Positions 24,609-37,599 of a stretch of DNA of 64,000 nt are shown here, piece after piece (within the stretch, counting starts at the first letter, position 1; every line of letters starts with the position of its first letter). The notes beneath the pieces were generated by a model. It ran no database searches, was not told the DNA's origin, and saw nothing but the letters and a program-made list of their open reading frames with translations. Source of the DNA: Selaginella tamariscina (lineage: Eukaryota > Streptophyta > Lycopodiopsida > Selaginellales > Selaginellaceae); contig PUQB01000182.1 in NCBI GenBank assembly GCA_003024785.1, positions 370,399 through 434,398 on the forward strand, given 5' to 3'. Made by a program: the position numbers and the translations under genes.

Positions 24609-27269
24609 ATTATCTTGTAACTAGTTTAACAAGTTTATTTTAATCCATTACATTAATATAATGGAAAACAATTTCAATTAACAAGAATAATTTTAGGCTT
24701 CTTCAAATTGCTTGTTTATCATGACTTCCTTGTGTTCTCAACTCCATGCATGTACTTTACCTTATTCTAATTTTGATTTTGATACATTACTAAAACACAA
24801 CCTAGTGCAAACATCCTTAAATATGGCTTGATATAGAACATAAAAAAATATTTAAATGTCAAAGGAAATTAGATAACATTATTGTAGATTAGGTACTTGC
24901 ATGACCAATTCAAATCAGTGTAGAGAATAGGTGTGGTGGGTTAAATCAAGTAGTAATGTCTGATTTATTGGATTTGTTGAACATGTTTATAAAGATGATA
25001 AATAAAGTAGCAATTTTTTTTAACGAGTTATGTAACAAGTTATATATATGAATTAGTGGTCAGAAAGATACACAATACAATAAAGTTATTTTAGTCCGTG
25101 TGCATGTAGGTTGTACACTCTATAATGTAACGCACAATTGCAAATATTAAAACTATTTTGAGCGTTCTGGTATTGATAAGAATTTAGCACATTAAGTCAT
25201 TTAAAGATACTTATCAAGTTATAATTCAAAATTTGAAGTCTAGCATTAAGTTTTTAACTTCGACAAAAAAAAATGTAAAGAGTAATTGATAGTTTTAAGG
25301 CATCACACTAGGTTGGTAAACATTGTATATTGTATCAATTATTCACAAGTTAAGATTGAACCACTTTCAATTGACATATGTATTATAAATACCACAAACA
25401 TAGCATTATTCTTCAAGTAGTAGCGTATTATGTAGAGCTATGAACCATGAATTGTTGCCATGCTCTAAAACTATACCACTTGGAAGACAAAGGTTATCCA
25501 GCATCTCATAGATAATGACACCTTTTTGCTTGACTCTCATAAAACGAGTCTACCAAAAACTTTTGAAAAGCTTGAGTGATCATTAAACAAGCTTTTTGGG
25601 CTTCTAAAAAGTATTAAGTTTATTAGTTTTGTCCTTTTTGATATTATTTTGTAGCTCATTTTCATCTTCATTTAGGAATAAAGATGAAAATGAGTCTTAG
25701 ATATCGTATATGCATTTTGCTTGCTCCACAATTATCAGAGTTTTCATTTGGTGTCAATATGTAACTCACCAGATGCCAACCCTAAAAACCCTTTTTGGAA
25801 ACCCTAAAAAAATCATTAAGAACTCGTCTTTTAAAAATTCACACGCCCAATTGGCCAAGTCACAGTCAATGCTCACCTTATGAGTTAGGATGTGTGTGCT
25901 AGCCGAGCTACAAGACGAATGAAATAATCGGAGCAAGGTCTCAAACACTATTCTTGTGGATCATGAACTCATGCAATGCCTTATAGGCTTGCAAGCAGAT
26001 TATTAAACAAGAGGAGTTAACTCTTATATGCGACATATTTAATCACAAAGGCATAATCTTACAATCATGGGACGTATCCATATTGTTTAAAAGTGGCAAC
26101 ACAAGAGCTGTGCCTTGACAGCACAATCTAAGCTTGCATCGTAAATAACGGATACTCTTTTGAACTTAAAATTCTCATTACATATACTTATGATGGAGCC
26201 TCTCTTTTGATATTTATGTAAGTGGGTTAGCACAAAAATTTATTAATAAAATGAGTTTAGCAATTCCTACCTTTAAATACTGACTCTTTAAATTTAAATA
26301 TATATTTTAATAAATATAGATTTAAGTATAGTGAATATTAAATAGATTAATAAATTGAACTTGGAAATATACATACTTAAATAAAAGGTATTCTTTAATT
26401 GAGATTTGAAAACTATAAATTTAAAGCATGATCAATGAAGTATGGTATAATTGCCCTTCTTTATATAAAAAAAAGAGTTAATGTTTTATTAGGTGATTTA
26501 CTAATACGTAAAAACATCAATATATTTAAGCTTTTGAGTTATCATTAAGCATAAGTTTTCCTTTTAATAAGTCTAAATACAATTTGATTTGTCGTAAATA
26601 ATCAATTATTATTTAATTTAAAATATGCTTTTGAATATCTGTCCTAAACCACAAAAATGTAATAAGCATTTTACTAAATATAGATTTAAGTATAGTGAAT
26701 AATTACATAGATTAATAAATTAAACTTAGAAATACACATACTTAAATAAAAAGCATTCTTTAGGTGAGATTTGAAAAAAATAAATTAAAACATAGATCAA
26801 TGAAGAATGGTATATTTGTCCTTCTTTAATAGAAAATAAGTTACTTTTGATTAGGTGATTTACTAATATGTAAAAACATTAACATATTTAAACTTTTGAG
26901 TCATGTTAAGCATAAATTTTTTTTTTAGTAAGTCTAATCAACTATTGGATTTGTTGTAAATAATAAAATCTTTCATTGCTGTTTAATTTAAAATATACTT
27001 TTGAATATCTATCGTTACCAAGAAATGTAATAAGCAAAAGCCAGACCACATTACTATCCACATTTTCCTATGATTTAAAGATTAAGTAAACATTTCTAGT
27101 GAATAAACTGTGGTTAAACACTATTAATAAAACTTTAAAGTATCTTTATAATAATTTATTTTATACACCAAACTAATAATATATGGAAAGTCTTTGTTTA
27201 GTATTGGGTATGAATATTTAAATTTAAGGTTTGGGGTGAACATAAATATGCATACTTCTTATTTCATTG

Positions 27270-27309
<40 letters not shown>

Positions 27310-28060
27310 TATACATACACAAAAGAGATTAAATAAAAATAATTCAAATTCATAATTATAAATATCTCAATGGTAAGGCTACAACAGTGTGTGATATGAG
27401 TCAACTTAAAAATAGAATAAGAGTTCATGCATGGGTATTAGAAACCTGTTATACAACTGAGAAATTTAAAATATCTTAATAATATTTTATATTTAATTAA
27501 GGTACTATATTATCTTAAAGATATTCTTTTTTTATAAACCTAATAATATCTTATGATAAAGAATATGCCTTAAATATTCCCTAATTATTAAACTTTGAAA
27601 AGTTTAATTAAGATACTAAAATATTGTTTCATACATAATTTTTCTGCAATGTGCTAATAGTATGTTTTAATTGAGATGGTTTACATTCTTAAACTCTGTT
27701 TACATAATTGTAGCCTTTGCAAAAAAAATAATTCTTTTTGTAATATGCTATGATATAATTGAATAGCTTAGATTTAAATTAATATATAAATTATATATTA
27801 ATAATATTAATAAATAACATGATAAAGTTGTACATGTCGACTTACAAATTTTAGATTTTTTAGGTACAATATATTCTCTTGAATCTTATTTACCTTATTT
27901 GTTTCAAACTTTTATTTGAGTGGTTAATTAAAGTAACTGTACTTTATTATATATACTATGTAAAAAATACTGTTTCACAATTACAATAACGATTTATTTA
28001 TTTTTTATTTTAGCATAGGATTATATTTACATGCATAGGCTTTTAGGTGCCTGATGCTGC
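24609..28060. repeat. AT-rich host repeat flank, present again at 45258-46363 and 61463-63780
   Basis: No gene is supported over these 3.4 kb. Position 25715-25718 (TTTT within TGCATTTTGCTTG) is the empty site of the 15-kb transposon. Two tandem units of about 365 bp start at about 26326 and 26690 (TAGTGAATATTA...AGATTAATAAATT). An (AC)n tract lies at about 27271-27304. The same sequence recurs in direct orientation after 61463 and in inverted orientation at about 42640-43690. Confidence 0.75.
27271..27304. repeat. (AC)n microsatellite
   Basis: About 34 bases of AC alternation. The paralogous tract is at about 63018-63060, with an AAC interruption. Confidence 0.9.
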
Positions 28061-28075
28061 TAGACACAAGGTCCA

Positions 28076-29257
28076 TCATGCATACTTGGTGGAAACCTTG
28101 TAGAGCCCATACATGGCAGCCATGGCTGCAGTGACGGCAATCTTACCACCATACATAGTACCAAACACTGCAATGTCCAGATTTGAATCAAGTTTGTTGT
28201 AAACTGCAGCAAACATATCTTTTCCAAGTGTCTTGTACAGTAACCGAGCTGGAAGCAAAACAACTTGGTAAGCAGCGGGTAACATGTGCGTTATCTTCAA
28301 TGCGTCAAATATCCCATCGAGGAACCACTCGCTGTGACATGAAACTGTAACATCGTTAACGATTAAGTTTCCGCTCGTTGTGTATGGTTTGTAGAGTCCA
28401 TCCTTGTCCACCTTAGAGATTCCTGCACATTTAAATAATTAAGACCAAATCTTACAATATATAAAAATCCCATTACCACTGATAATGTAAGGAATAGTGG
28501 TATGCAGGGAAGCATTTGAAGCCGTAAGAATATCACCAGTTTTGACATCTCTTGCGCGTTTGTGGATAAACTCTCCGTCGCCTGAAGAATGTATGTAATG
28601 TAATAAATACCAATCAGTGATCGCTCACACTTACTTGACATGATTGGGACAAAATGTTCACTGGTAAGTTCTAGGGTTTTAGTATTGTCGTCACCCACCA
28701 TCTCGAGCTTTATGACCTCGGACACAGCTTGGGAATCTTTGTGGCCAAAAGCATAGATTTCCTCATGTGTGATGTACTTCCCGTCTGAAACTGCCACCTG
28801 TATGCAGGCATTAAATGAGATGCACACGTGATTAATTTGAGAAGATGTACAACAAATTATACCTTGTCACCCACACTCAACTCATTCATAGGCTTGGTTT
28901 TTCCAGTTGATAAGTACACCAAAGCATCGCCTGCAATTGAATCAAACTTATTATAAATTTTAATTCGCTGGATCTTTAATATCTTTAACTGTAATTAACT
29001 TTAGATTAAATGATTTAATTACATATATGCTATATAATAAGATGATAAAGAGCACCTGGGAAACAGCCGTTGTTACATTGGGAAGCACAGTTATTTTTGC
29101 CACAGTAATCCGTGCCTTTTCCACAATAACCATACTTGCTACAGCATTGACCCTTTGGACATGGACATTTACCATCTTGTGCACTACAATAAGCAAATAA
29201 AAAAGTGGCTAACACAGCAAAAGCAAGAAGAAAAAATTGAAACTTGAAAGCAGCCAT
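28076..29257 (-). CDS. Secreted hevein-domain/Hedgehog-type Hint fusion protein (294 aa)
   Basis: Five exons (29257-29056, 28930-28863, 28797-28635, 28581-28477, 28422-28076) join in frame with GT-AG introns. Residues 1 to about 24 are a signal peptide ([20 protein letters not shown]). A hevein-type chitin-binding domain follows with its cysteine pattern ([28 protein letters not shown]). At the exon 1/2 junction comes [18 protein letters not shown] then LSVGDKVAV, the start of a Hint autoprocessing domain with the nucleophilic Cys. Later Hint motifs are LTSEHFVPI (T-x2-H), DVKTGDIL and [20 protein letters not shown] followed by CHS. The C-terminal ~80 residues resemble the post-Hint tail of Hog proteins. 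Established: Hint domains cleave before the Cys and can attach a nucleophile. Inferred: the hevein part is released or modified in the cell wall space. ATG 29257 is preferred over 29278 because the TATA box lies only about 11 bp upstream of the latter. Confidence 0.88.
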
Positions 29258-29288
29258 ATCGATATGAAACAACTGCAAATGGCACTTG

Positions 29289-29298
29289 TTATATATAG
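29289..29298 (-). promoter_or_regulatory. TATA box of hevein-Hint gene
   Basis: TATATATAAC on the minus strand about 32-40 bp before the chosen ATG. It is conserved at 33119-33128 in the second copy, together with about 200 bp of upstream sequence. Confidence 0.65.
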
Positions 29299-29479
29299 TA
29301 CAAGTGCACCGTGGCGAGCACGTCGTAGAGACAATTTATTCAAAGCTGGATATGTATTATATACCTGTACATGAGGGGGATTGCATACAAACTCAAGTGA
29401 ATCTCTATAACTGGAGTGTGTCTGGTAGTGTGCGTTTTTCCTATCTATCTCTATAGCTGGTGTGTATGGTGCATACAAA

Positions 29480-30300
29480 GTCAAGTCAAGCAAAATAATA
29501 TGAGATATTGACAGTCAAGTCGAGCAAAATAATACATATGAGAAATTGTCATATACTATACGCCTTTGGTGGAAATGTGCCAAATCTGAGGGTTTAAGAA
29601 AAGATTTCCAAACATAAAATTATATTGATGATCTAGACTTTGTTGAATAAAAAAGACACACACTATCAGTAATTACTCTAGATATTGGTATTCACTAGTT
29701 GAGACTTAAAAAATACAGATTATGCATATTTTTAAATGAAACTTAGAAATTACATACTTAAACATAGATTTTACATAATATAGATTTAAGCGAAAATATA
29801 GTGAATATTACATAGATTAATAATTGAGATGTTGACATTCACATTTGCATTCTTTAATTAAAACTTATAAATACACATCAATTTATATAGTATATTTTGG
29901 GTTAGTTTGCACAATGGCCTCCTTAATTACAATATTTTTTAAGAGGGATTTAACATGCATTATTATTATGACATAAGAAGGAAAATAAAAATTAAATGTG
30001 AATTCCTTACAAATTAAAATGTAAATTTATTTAAGATTAACGCATTTTTTAATTAATATGTTTTTTATTTAAATGCATATGTGAATGGGTTTTAATGCAT
30101 ATTAATTAAAAAATTTAAAAAAATTATACTTAATAAACACTTGGAAAACCTTTTAAAATAAAGAGAATTATTAATTTCTCCTCAATTTCTTATATATGTC
30201 CTAATCTAAAAAGGGCCCCATTCTGCAAGTGTCCGTATTTTGAAATTATTACTACATTTCAGATTATAAGCAAAACATCCGTCCTCTGCTAAATTTCTAA
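29480..30300. repeat. Left arm of large inverted duplication around the Hint genes
   Basis: Upstream sequence of Hint copy 1 that matches about 32450-32930 in reverse complement, for example GACACACACTATCAGTAATT at 29653 against its mirror near 32740, and ATTATAAGCAAAACAT near 30265 against its mirror near 32460. AT-rich; no gene. Confidence 0.7.
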
Positions 30301-30945
30301 TGTATGCGTGTAAGTGATCCTCAATTGCCTATAATTCATTATGCTTACGGGTATTCTGAAGGATGGAATTCACCTGTTCATAAAAAGGTGCTCCTCATAT
30401 ATCTAATGTATGCTCGTAGGTGATCCTGTGTTCCAAGCAATAGAATTCACATGTTCATAAAACGGTGTTTTATTTGAGTTCTATTGCTCGATGAGTCTCC
30501 AACTGTTGAATTAGTGACTCCACCGTGTCCCCACTGTGTATGAGTTCGTGTCTTAACGATGTTGTCTACAGTAACTTGAGGGATCGGTGATGTTATTTTC
30601 GTCCGAATCACTATTTCTTCTCCCTTGGTTGTTTAATGTTCTGAACTAATTCATGCTCCATCCATCTCTAGTTATCCTTGTTGTAGTTGTACATAGTATT
30701 GCTTGAATTAAGATTTGAGTCATTTCATTTTAAAATTATTTATGTTTAACTCGTGAAAACTTCATTCTCTTTGTAATGATAAGTTCATTATTACACATAT
30801 TTTTCTTGTAACAAACTGGCGGGTGGCATTTGGCGTATAATAATGAGATTTAATTTAACATTGTTTTTAATCCTAACAACTGATATTTTACGATAGATAA
30901 AACTAGTAAACTTTTATATATTTAGTTTAATTTTCACACACACGT

Positions 30946-31791
30946 ATGGTTAGCAATGACGACAGTATTGTAACACACGGGCATCTGAGAGGTAAGAGAA
31001 TAAAGATTCTGTGGGATACTGGTTCTGGTTTGGATTTCATATCGGAGGCGCTTGCTTGTTTGTTTGTGAATTGAGGCTTCCTACAGAGCCTTATTTAAAT
31101 GACATAAGGGAACTGAAGTTCAAAATAGAAGGGATTTGCACAGTAGAATATTCATTGGGGAAATTTAAAGAGACAAGACGGTTCTTGGTATGTGACACGC
31201 GTAATAAGGATATGATAGTAGGAGAAACCTGGCTACAAAGCACCGTCCAAGAATCAACTTTGCCACCAGAAACTTCACCTTCTATCACTACTCGTTTCAA
31301 TATCCGTACGGAGGTGTGAAAACACAGCGTTACCTAAAGCCTAAGAACCATAGCGCGTGTGCAACAAAGTACAACTTGGTTCATGCTGTTGTTCGAGTGG
31401 ACGGAACACAGGAGCATGTACTTACCGTCGCCGTTCTGGGACACTGGTGCTAACTGTGATGTGGTGGCTGAAGATTTTGTGGAAAAATACAGATGTCCCT
31501 GTCCACACTTTTCATGGGGAACACCGTAGCACGAAACTTGTGCGTCTTCGCTATTATGTAGGAAGCTTTTCGGATGAGAGGACTTTCAGAGTCATCCAAT
31601 TCCCATGGGAATTGACATTTGGAATGCCTTGGCACCATCAACATTGTCCTGACATCAACTTTGAGACACGGCAACTGATGCTTTCTGGCAATGAGAACCA
31701 ACAATATTGTATCCAGTATGGCAGGGATTATTTAGATCTCGCCAAAGTGACTTCTCCACCTTGCAAAGATGGTTTATCTTCCCCAAACTAG
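30946..31791 (+). pseudogene. ORF with two tandem retropepsin-like motifs
   Basis: Two aspartic protease signatures lie in one short region with no reverse transcriptase nearby. The first has ILWDTGSGLDFISEALA (near 31000) and its closing strand DMIVGETWLQS (near 31211). The second has PFWDTGANCDVVAEDFVEKY (near 31430) and LTFGMPWHHQHCP (near 31612). Each pair (DTG plus a hydrophobic-G-x-x-W strand) is how one retropepsin-fold domain looks. The frames change at about 31070, 31330 and 31480. Two such domains in tandem are odd for a retroelement, which normally encodes one. It could be a decayed duplicated gag-pro remnant or a domesticated DDI1-like protease gene. It sits in the spacer between the inverted Hint gene copies. 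Confidence 0.55.
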
Positions 31792-32450
31792 GTGGGAAAC
31801 GTAAAGCAGGCGTTCTTCTGGATTGCTCGTTGCTTCTTTGCTATTTCAATATGTTTTCTTAAGTTTGGGGGCATGGGTTGATTTTTCTATCGTTTTTTGT
31901 TGGTTCTCATGGGCAGTTTTACTTAATTTGTTTCCAACCTCGGAAGCAAGCGTTTAAAGTAATTTCAACTTGTCTGAAATAGTTATCTTCTTTCTCTCAT
32001 GAAATGTCATTTTCCAAGTTACATAAATATGGTTGTTATGCTTCTCAAAAATTTATAAGCAAACATTAACAATGGTTTACGAAGTTCAAATCATACTTTA
32101 TAAATAATGAGAATGCAAGTAATCCAAACGTCCTAACCACAAGAACACACGTAATCATAAAAGGTTTTGAACGCAAAATTTGCATCCGGACCGAATTTGT
32201 GTTTTGACGCAATCAAACATACAAAACCTCTAAAGAAACTGAAATGAATTTATTTATAAACTTTTCATCCCATTCAAATTAGAACATAAACACGCACTAT
32301 CTTTATGCTCAAATTCATCCACTGTATTTTGCATGTTCCTGCCTTACGTTGATGTTAAGCTCCATTAGCGTCGCTTTTATATAACATGAAAAAGTCTCAA
32401 AATGCCATACATTAGAAATTTTGAGCAGATGACGATCTTATTATTAGATA
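31792..32450. other. Spacer
   Basis: No supported gene. It contains a T-rich stretch after the retropepsin ORF and unique AT-rich sequence. Confidence 0.5.
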
Positions 32451-33159
32451 AGAATGTTTTGCTTATAATTTGGACAAGATTATCATTATAATACCGTATG
32501 AAATGCAGTAATAATTCCAAAATATATTATTTAAATTTATGTGTATTTGTAAGTTAATTAAAGAATGTAAATGTGAATGCTAACATCTCAATTAGTAATC
32601 TATGTAATATACACTATATTTCCGCTTAAATCTATGTTTAAGTATGTAGTTTCTAAATTTCATCTAAAAATGATATTCACTACGTAATTAAAAAGAATAT
32701 TCAGTGCATAATCTGTATTTTTTAATATCTAGAGTAATTACTGATAGTGTGTGTCTTTTTTATTCAACAAAGTCCCCAGATAGTCAATATAATTTTATGT
32801 TTGGAAATCTTTTCCTAAACCCTTAGATTTGGCACATTCCACCAAAGGCGTATAGCATATGACAATTTCTCATATGTATTATTTTGCTTGACTTGACTGT
32901 CAATATCTCATATTATTTTGTTTGACTTGACTTTGTATGCACCATACACACCAGCTATAGAGATAGAGATAGATAGGAAAAACGCACACTACCATACACA
33001 CTCCAGTTATAGAGATTCACTTGAGTTTGTATGCAATCCCCCTCATGTACAAGTATATAATACATACCCAGCTTTAAATAAATTGTCTATACGACGTGCT
33101 CGCCACGGTGCACTTGTACTATATATAACAAGTGTCATTTGCAGTTATTTCATATCGAT
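32450..33159. repeat. Right arm of inverted duplication and promoter of Hint copy 2
   Basis: Reverse-complement match of 29258-30300. It includes a conserved TATATATAAC at 33119-33128 in front of ATG 33160. Confidence 0.7.
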
Positions 33160-34361
33160 ATGGCTGCTTTCAAGTTTCAATCTTTTCTTCTTGCTTTTGC
33201 TGTGTTAGCCACTTTTTTATATTTGCTTATTGTAGTGCGCAAGATGGTAAATGTCCACGTCCAAAGGGTCAATGCTGTAGCAAGTATGGTTATTGTGGAA
33301 TCGGCAATGCTTACTGTGGCAAAAATAACTGTGCTTCCCAATGTAAAAACGGCTGTTTCCCAGGTGCTCTTTATCATTTTATTATATAACATATATATCA
33401 TTTAATCTAAAGTTAATTACAGTTAAAGATATTAAAGATCCAGCGAATTAAAATTCATAATAAGTTTGACAGGCGTGTACTTATCAACTGGAAAAACCAA
33501 GCCTATGAATGAGTTGAATATGGGTGACAAGGTATAACTTGTTGTACATCTTCTCAAATTAATCACGTGTGCATCTCATTTAATGCCCCGGTGTTTGCAT
33601 ACAGGTGGCAGTTTCATACGGGAAGTACATCACACATGAGGAAATCTATGCTTTTGGCCACAAAGATTCTCGAGATGGTGGGTGACGACAATACTAAAAC
33701 CCAGTGAATATTTTGTCCCAGTCATGTCAAGTAAGTGTGAGCGATCACTGATTGGTATTTATTACATTACGACATTCTTCAGGCGACGGAGAGTTTATCC
33801 ACAAACGGGCAAGAGATGTCAAAGCTGGTGATATTCTTACGGCTTCAAATGCTTCCCTGCACACCACTATTCCTTACATTATCAGTGGTAATGGGAGTTT
33901 TATATATTGTGAGATTTGGTCTTAATTATTTAAATGTGCAGGAATCTCTAAGGTGGACAAGGATGGACTCTACAAACCATACACAACGAGCGGAAACATA
34001 ATCGTTAACGATGTTACAGTTTCATGTCAGAGCGAGTGGTTCCTGGAGGGAACATTCGACGCATTAAAGATAACGCACATGTTACACGCTGCTTACCAAG
34101 TTGTTTTGCTTCCAGCTCGGTTACTGTACAAGACACTTGGAAAAGGGGTCTCGGCGAAAAGGAGGCTCCGGCTCAGGAGGCTTCATATTATTCTAGTATA
34201 TTCGCGGATATTCTAGGGTTATTCTAGCATATTCTAGCATATTCTCAAGAATATTCTAGAATATATAAGTTTTTTTAATATGCCGACTGGTTTAATATAC
34301 GCCGACTGGCTTAATATATGCCCATTGGCTTAATAAGACATTATCCTAAACCCTAAACCAT

Positions 34362-37300
34362 TTATCCTTGTAGCACCGGTGGGTCATGAACTCTATTGCA
34401 ATTCACCAGCAAACGGTGGACCTCCATGTCACTGAGCGATCGCCTTTGTAGAAAATATGTGACTTCCGGGTTCAAGCTAAGCACACGGCTATAGACGAAG
34501 AAGTACATGTGTACACATGGGCTCCAACTTTTGCTCTTCTGAAATGTAGAACAACTGCATGAAGGATAAGTATTAATAGTCACCTTTGCAGAGTCATTTC
34601 CTGCCAACACAACGAAAGCCTCCTTCCGTCCTCTAGCTGTCACTTCAACATTTCGCACACAACCTAAAAACGTCTTGGCCTTGCGGAAATTCTCTCTTGT
34701 TCCTTAGACATTTTTGTTGGAGTCCGAACCATACGTCCTTCGAAAGGTGGAATTGTTGTAGATCCAGGTCCACGTGGTGGCGATGGTGTTTTGTCCTTCT
34801 GACCCTCATCTACTCTTCCTGCCATCCCCTGTAAACCTTCCAGAACAAAGCCTGCATCCTGTAGTTCTCTGACCTCCTCACTTGTCAACTTCGTTTCCTT
34901 GAGCACAGGCCAAACCGTTGGTGGTGTTGGAATACGTGACCGAAGAATTTTACCGTTTGGCCGCGTGAAACACCCTGAATCTTTTGGGCAGAACCACATC
35001 ATCTGTTGTACATACTCCTCATTCCCCAAGGCATCAATGTACATTCGTTTTCCATAGAATCCTGGTGCTGGCACTCTGCTTGGATAACCGATTGGTTTTC
35101 CACACAGAGCAGTTCCTTCCTGATTCATCCCCAAACACTTAACCTTACTGGATGCTCCGATTCGTCTGATGGCCCACTCTGTTTGAGCAATCTCTCTCTC
35201 CGAAACCTCTTCGAACCTTAACCTCTTTCTCCTGTTGTTTTGGACCACCCGCTCTGTGTACTCTACATCATGTCTGTGTGAACGTCGAGCATCAGACTGT
35301 TCTGTTCCTGTGACTGTTCTCCTAACAGTTTGCACTCGAACGTAGTGGTACACGTGAACTCCGGGCTGGTCAAGTGTTCCTCGCCTTCCACCAGATTAAT
35401 AATTGTTGATGGAGATACACTTTTCCCCTCAGAGAGTTTGCGTTGCACTCGTTCAACAGAGTTTCCTTCGAAGGCCTGACCCTGTATACTCCCTTCTATT
35501 GCCGCTTTCACCTTCGCACTCTGCATAACTGCATCGGTGAGGTCTAACATTGTCGCCTCCAGCAGTGGTACTCTTTTGGCCAATCTTGCTCTTCTTGCTC
35601 TAGCGTGAATCACTTCAGCATTGTTTGTAGTTGGAACGCTCGCGAGTCCTTCTTCTGTCATGTCTCCCAGTTCCGCCATGGAGATGTGGTCCTCATGCCT
35701 GATCCACCAAGACAGCCATGTCTTCAAAGCTCGAATGTTTGATGCTCGTCCTTCCCAGAAAGACTCGAGAATTGCCAGTTGTTCTTTCTTAGATTGTCAT
35801 TCAGTGCTGCAGGCCAGGCACGAGCAAGCTTCATGTGTTCTTCGCGATGTTCTTCTGTGATCCATTTCTTTGTCACCTGACGCACGATTGCATAAAGTGA
35901 AACAGACAGCTTCTTTCCCTCCCTTTCATCTTTGCTCCGTTGTTGAATACTTGGCGCAAGGCTATCCATATCGCTCCAGCCTCATCCGACATGAAACCAG
36001 CAAAGTTGACATTCTCCAAACCCTGCTTCTTACAACCTCTAGCATTGTGTTCAAGAACTTCAGCACTGCAACATTATCTTCGCGGCACATATCTGCGTAA
36101 GCTATAGTCACCATGATCTGACACTGCAAGAGAGCGTTAGATAACGAAGATTAGAAAGTGTTATGAAGAGTTTACAACTTACAATGGTCATAAAGGTATT
36201 CCAATTGTCGCCCAGTCTGGTATGCGGTGCGTGTGGTCCAGAACAACCCATTGATCATGAAGGTCTCCTCCACTTTGACACCTTCTGATGTACTCAACTC
36301 CTGAACCCGGTCCCTCAACTGTCATTTTGAAGATCAGAGGCTGCTCCTCAGCACCATGCAGTTCCATCCCTGGAACATGTATGACGTGAATGAAAGGTAT
36401 TGGCAGCTTTGTCTTCAGCTCCAGAAGACCCTCGTAACCCTCTCTAAAGTGTGTCTCCTTTTGTCTTGATTGTGTAATCCAGTCCCGAGTCCTAAAGAAA
36501 AGGTCACGTCAGTGTGTAGAGATCTAAAAAAAATACCTTCGATGGTTTGTTAGAGGTTCAAGTTTAGAGTAAACCAGTGTACGAGACTTCTCCTTCTTCC
36601 TTGAAAAGTTCTTCAAAGATGAGCTCACGCGCGGCTTGAAACTCAATCACTCGTTGATTGGTTCGCGGACTGCTCTTTACCACGTTGCTGACACTAGATC
36701 TGGCTCGCTGAACGTTTGAAGCTGACACTGAGGGGCTGACTGGATGCTGATGAACACCTCTGTGAATGAACAACCTTGTAAAAGAAATGTCGTCTGGCAG
36801 AATGTAGTACACATAAGCCGGACAAGTGTGCACCAGCAATGGCTCCTCTCCACAATGCTTACATTTTATGCCTATTACTTTGCCTGTCTCAGTTGTCTTT
36901 GCCTTCTCCACAGCACCCTTGAAGTGACATTCATTTGCTTTCTTCTCAAAAGCCAAGTAGGGGCAAGTAGGATTGATGCATTGGAGATGTCCGACACATG
37001 AACTTCGACTGACTCGCGCCGGAACATGCCAGTGTGTTGTGCTCGGGTGTGTCCAATGGTAGCAGCCATCCTTGCGATTCATCCCCGAGTACTTCTCTGT
37101 GCTTTCTGTCTTAGGGGGAAGTTCGAAAATGACATTTCCATTGTATATCTGCGGTAGTTCAGAGACTCGTTTAACTTCAGACGAACCAATGAGATCCTTC
37201 CCTATCCTACATTTGTCTGCTCTTAGAAGACACACCAGCATGGATTCCTCACGCTCCTCTGTCCGCAACCTGAACAACGGGCCCTTTGCCGGGCACAATG

Positions 37301-37515
37301 TGTAAAAGACAAACTGGTTTGATGCATTGCCTTCTGGTAACAACTCCACATCTTCTCCAGAACTCGCAGAAACTGACATCAATTGAACCACATGTATACT
37401 GAACCAACAAGGAATGTTGAAAAGCAATGTGAAGATCATGTTCAAACACAAAAGCATTTCCATCTTCATCGACTGGGAAATCTTTGTCAATGCCTTCATA
37501 GGTAACTCTGGCCAT
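34362..37515 (-). CDS. Mutator-like (MULE) transposase, frameshifted as written
   Basis: Starts at ATG 37515 (MARVTYEGIDKDFPVDEDG). The N-terminal half has a Cys/His DNA-binding region (HLQCINPTCPYLAFEK, IKCKHCGEEP, IHRGVHQHPV, near 36740-37000), like WRKY/FLYWCH-type zinc folds of other MULE proteins. The DDE core follows an intron near 36120-36185: TFMINGLFWTTRTAYQTG (near 36225), AGFMSDEAGAIWIALRQVF (near 35975, second Asp) and RSCLFHFMQSCVRQV (near 35890, the C/H motif). A further Cys-rich segment (KCLGMNQEG, LCGKPIGY, WFCPKDSGC) lies near 35000-35140. The C-terminal SWIM zinc finger is SCSCSTFQKSKSWSPCVHMY, near 34505-34565. Several frame changes separate the parts. The 9-bp target duplication agrees with the family. 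Confidence 0.82.
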
Positions 37516-37599
37516 GACAACGCAAGGAGAAAGCTCGGTGGTTTAGGAAAGCAAAGCAAAAGATTAAACACACTTTCTCTTACCAAAAAAAAATTACAA

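Larger units (their letters stand above)
14014..26340. repeat. Host repeat unit, copy A, interrupted by the LTR retrotransposon
   Basis: The left end TTAATATTCACTATACTTAA and the right end (26281-26340) are imperfect inverted repeats of about 55 bp. The same unit occurs at 43690-46363 and continues at 61463-62095, where a different insertion interrupts it. Without the 9.1-kb LTR insertion the unit is about 3.2 kb. It may be an old DNA transposon that itself contains the Harbinger-like element at 14267-24608. No transposase was recognised. Confidence 0.55.

Noticed and set aside
29209-29493. 94-aa ORF upstream of Hint copy 1 (and its twin at 32918-33208)
   Set aside because: It spans the promoter, TATA box and out-of-frame first exon of the hevein-Hint gene.
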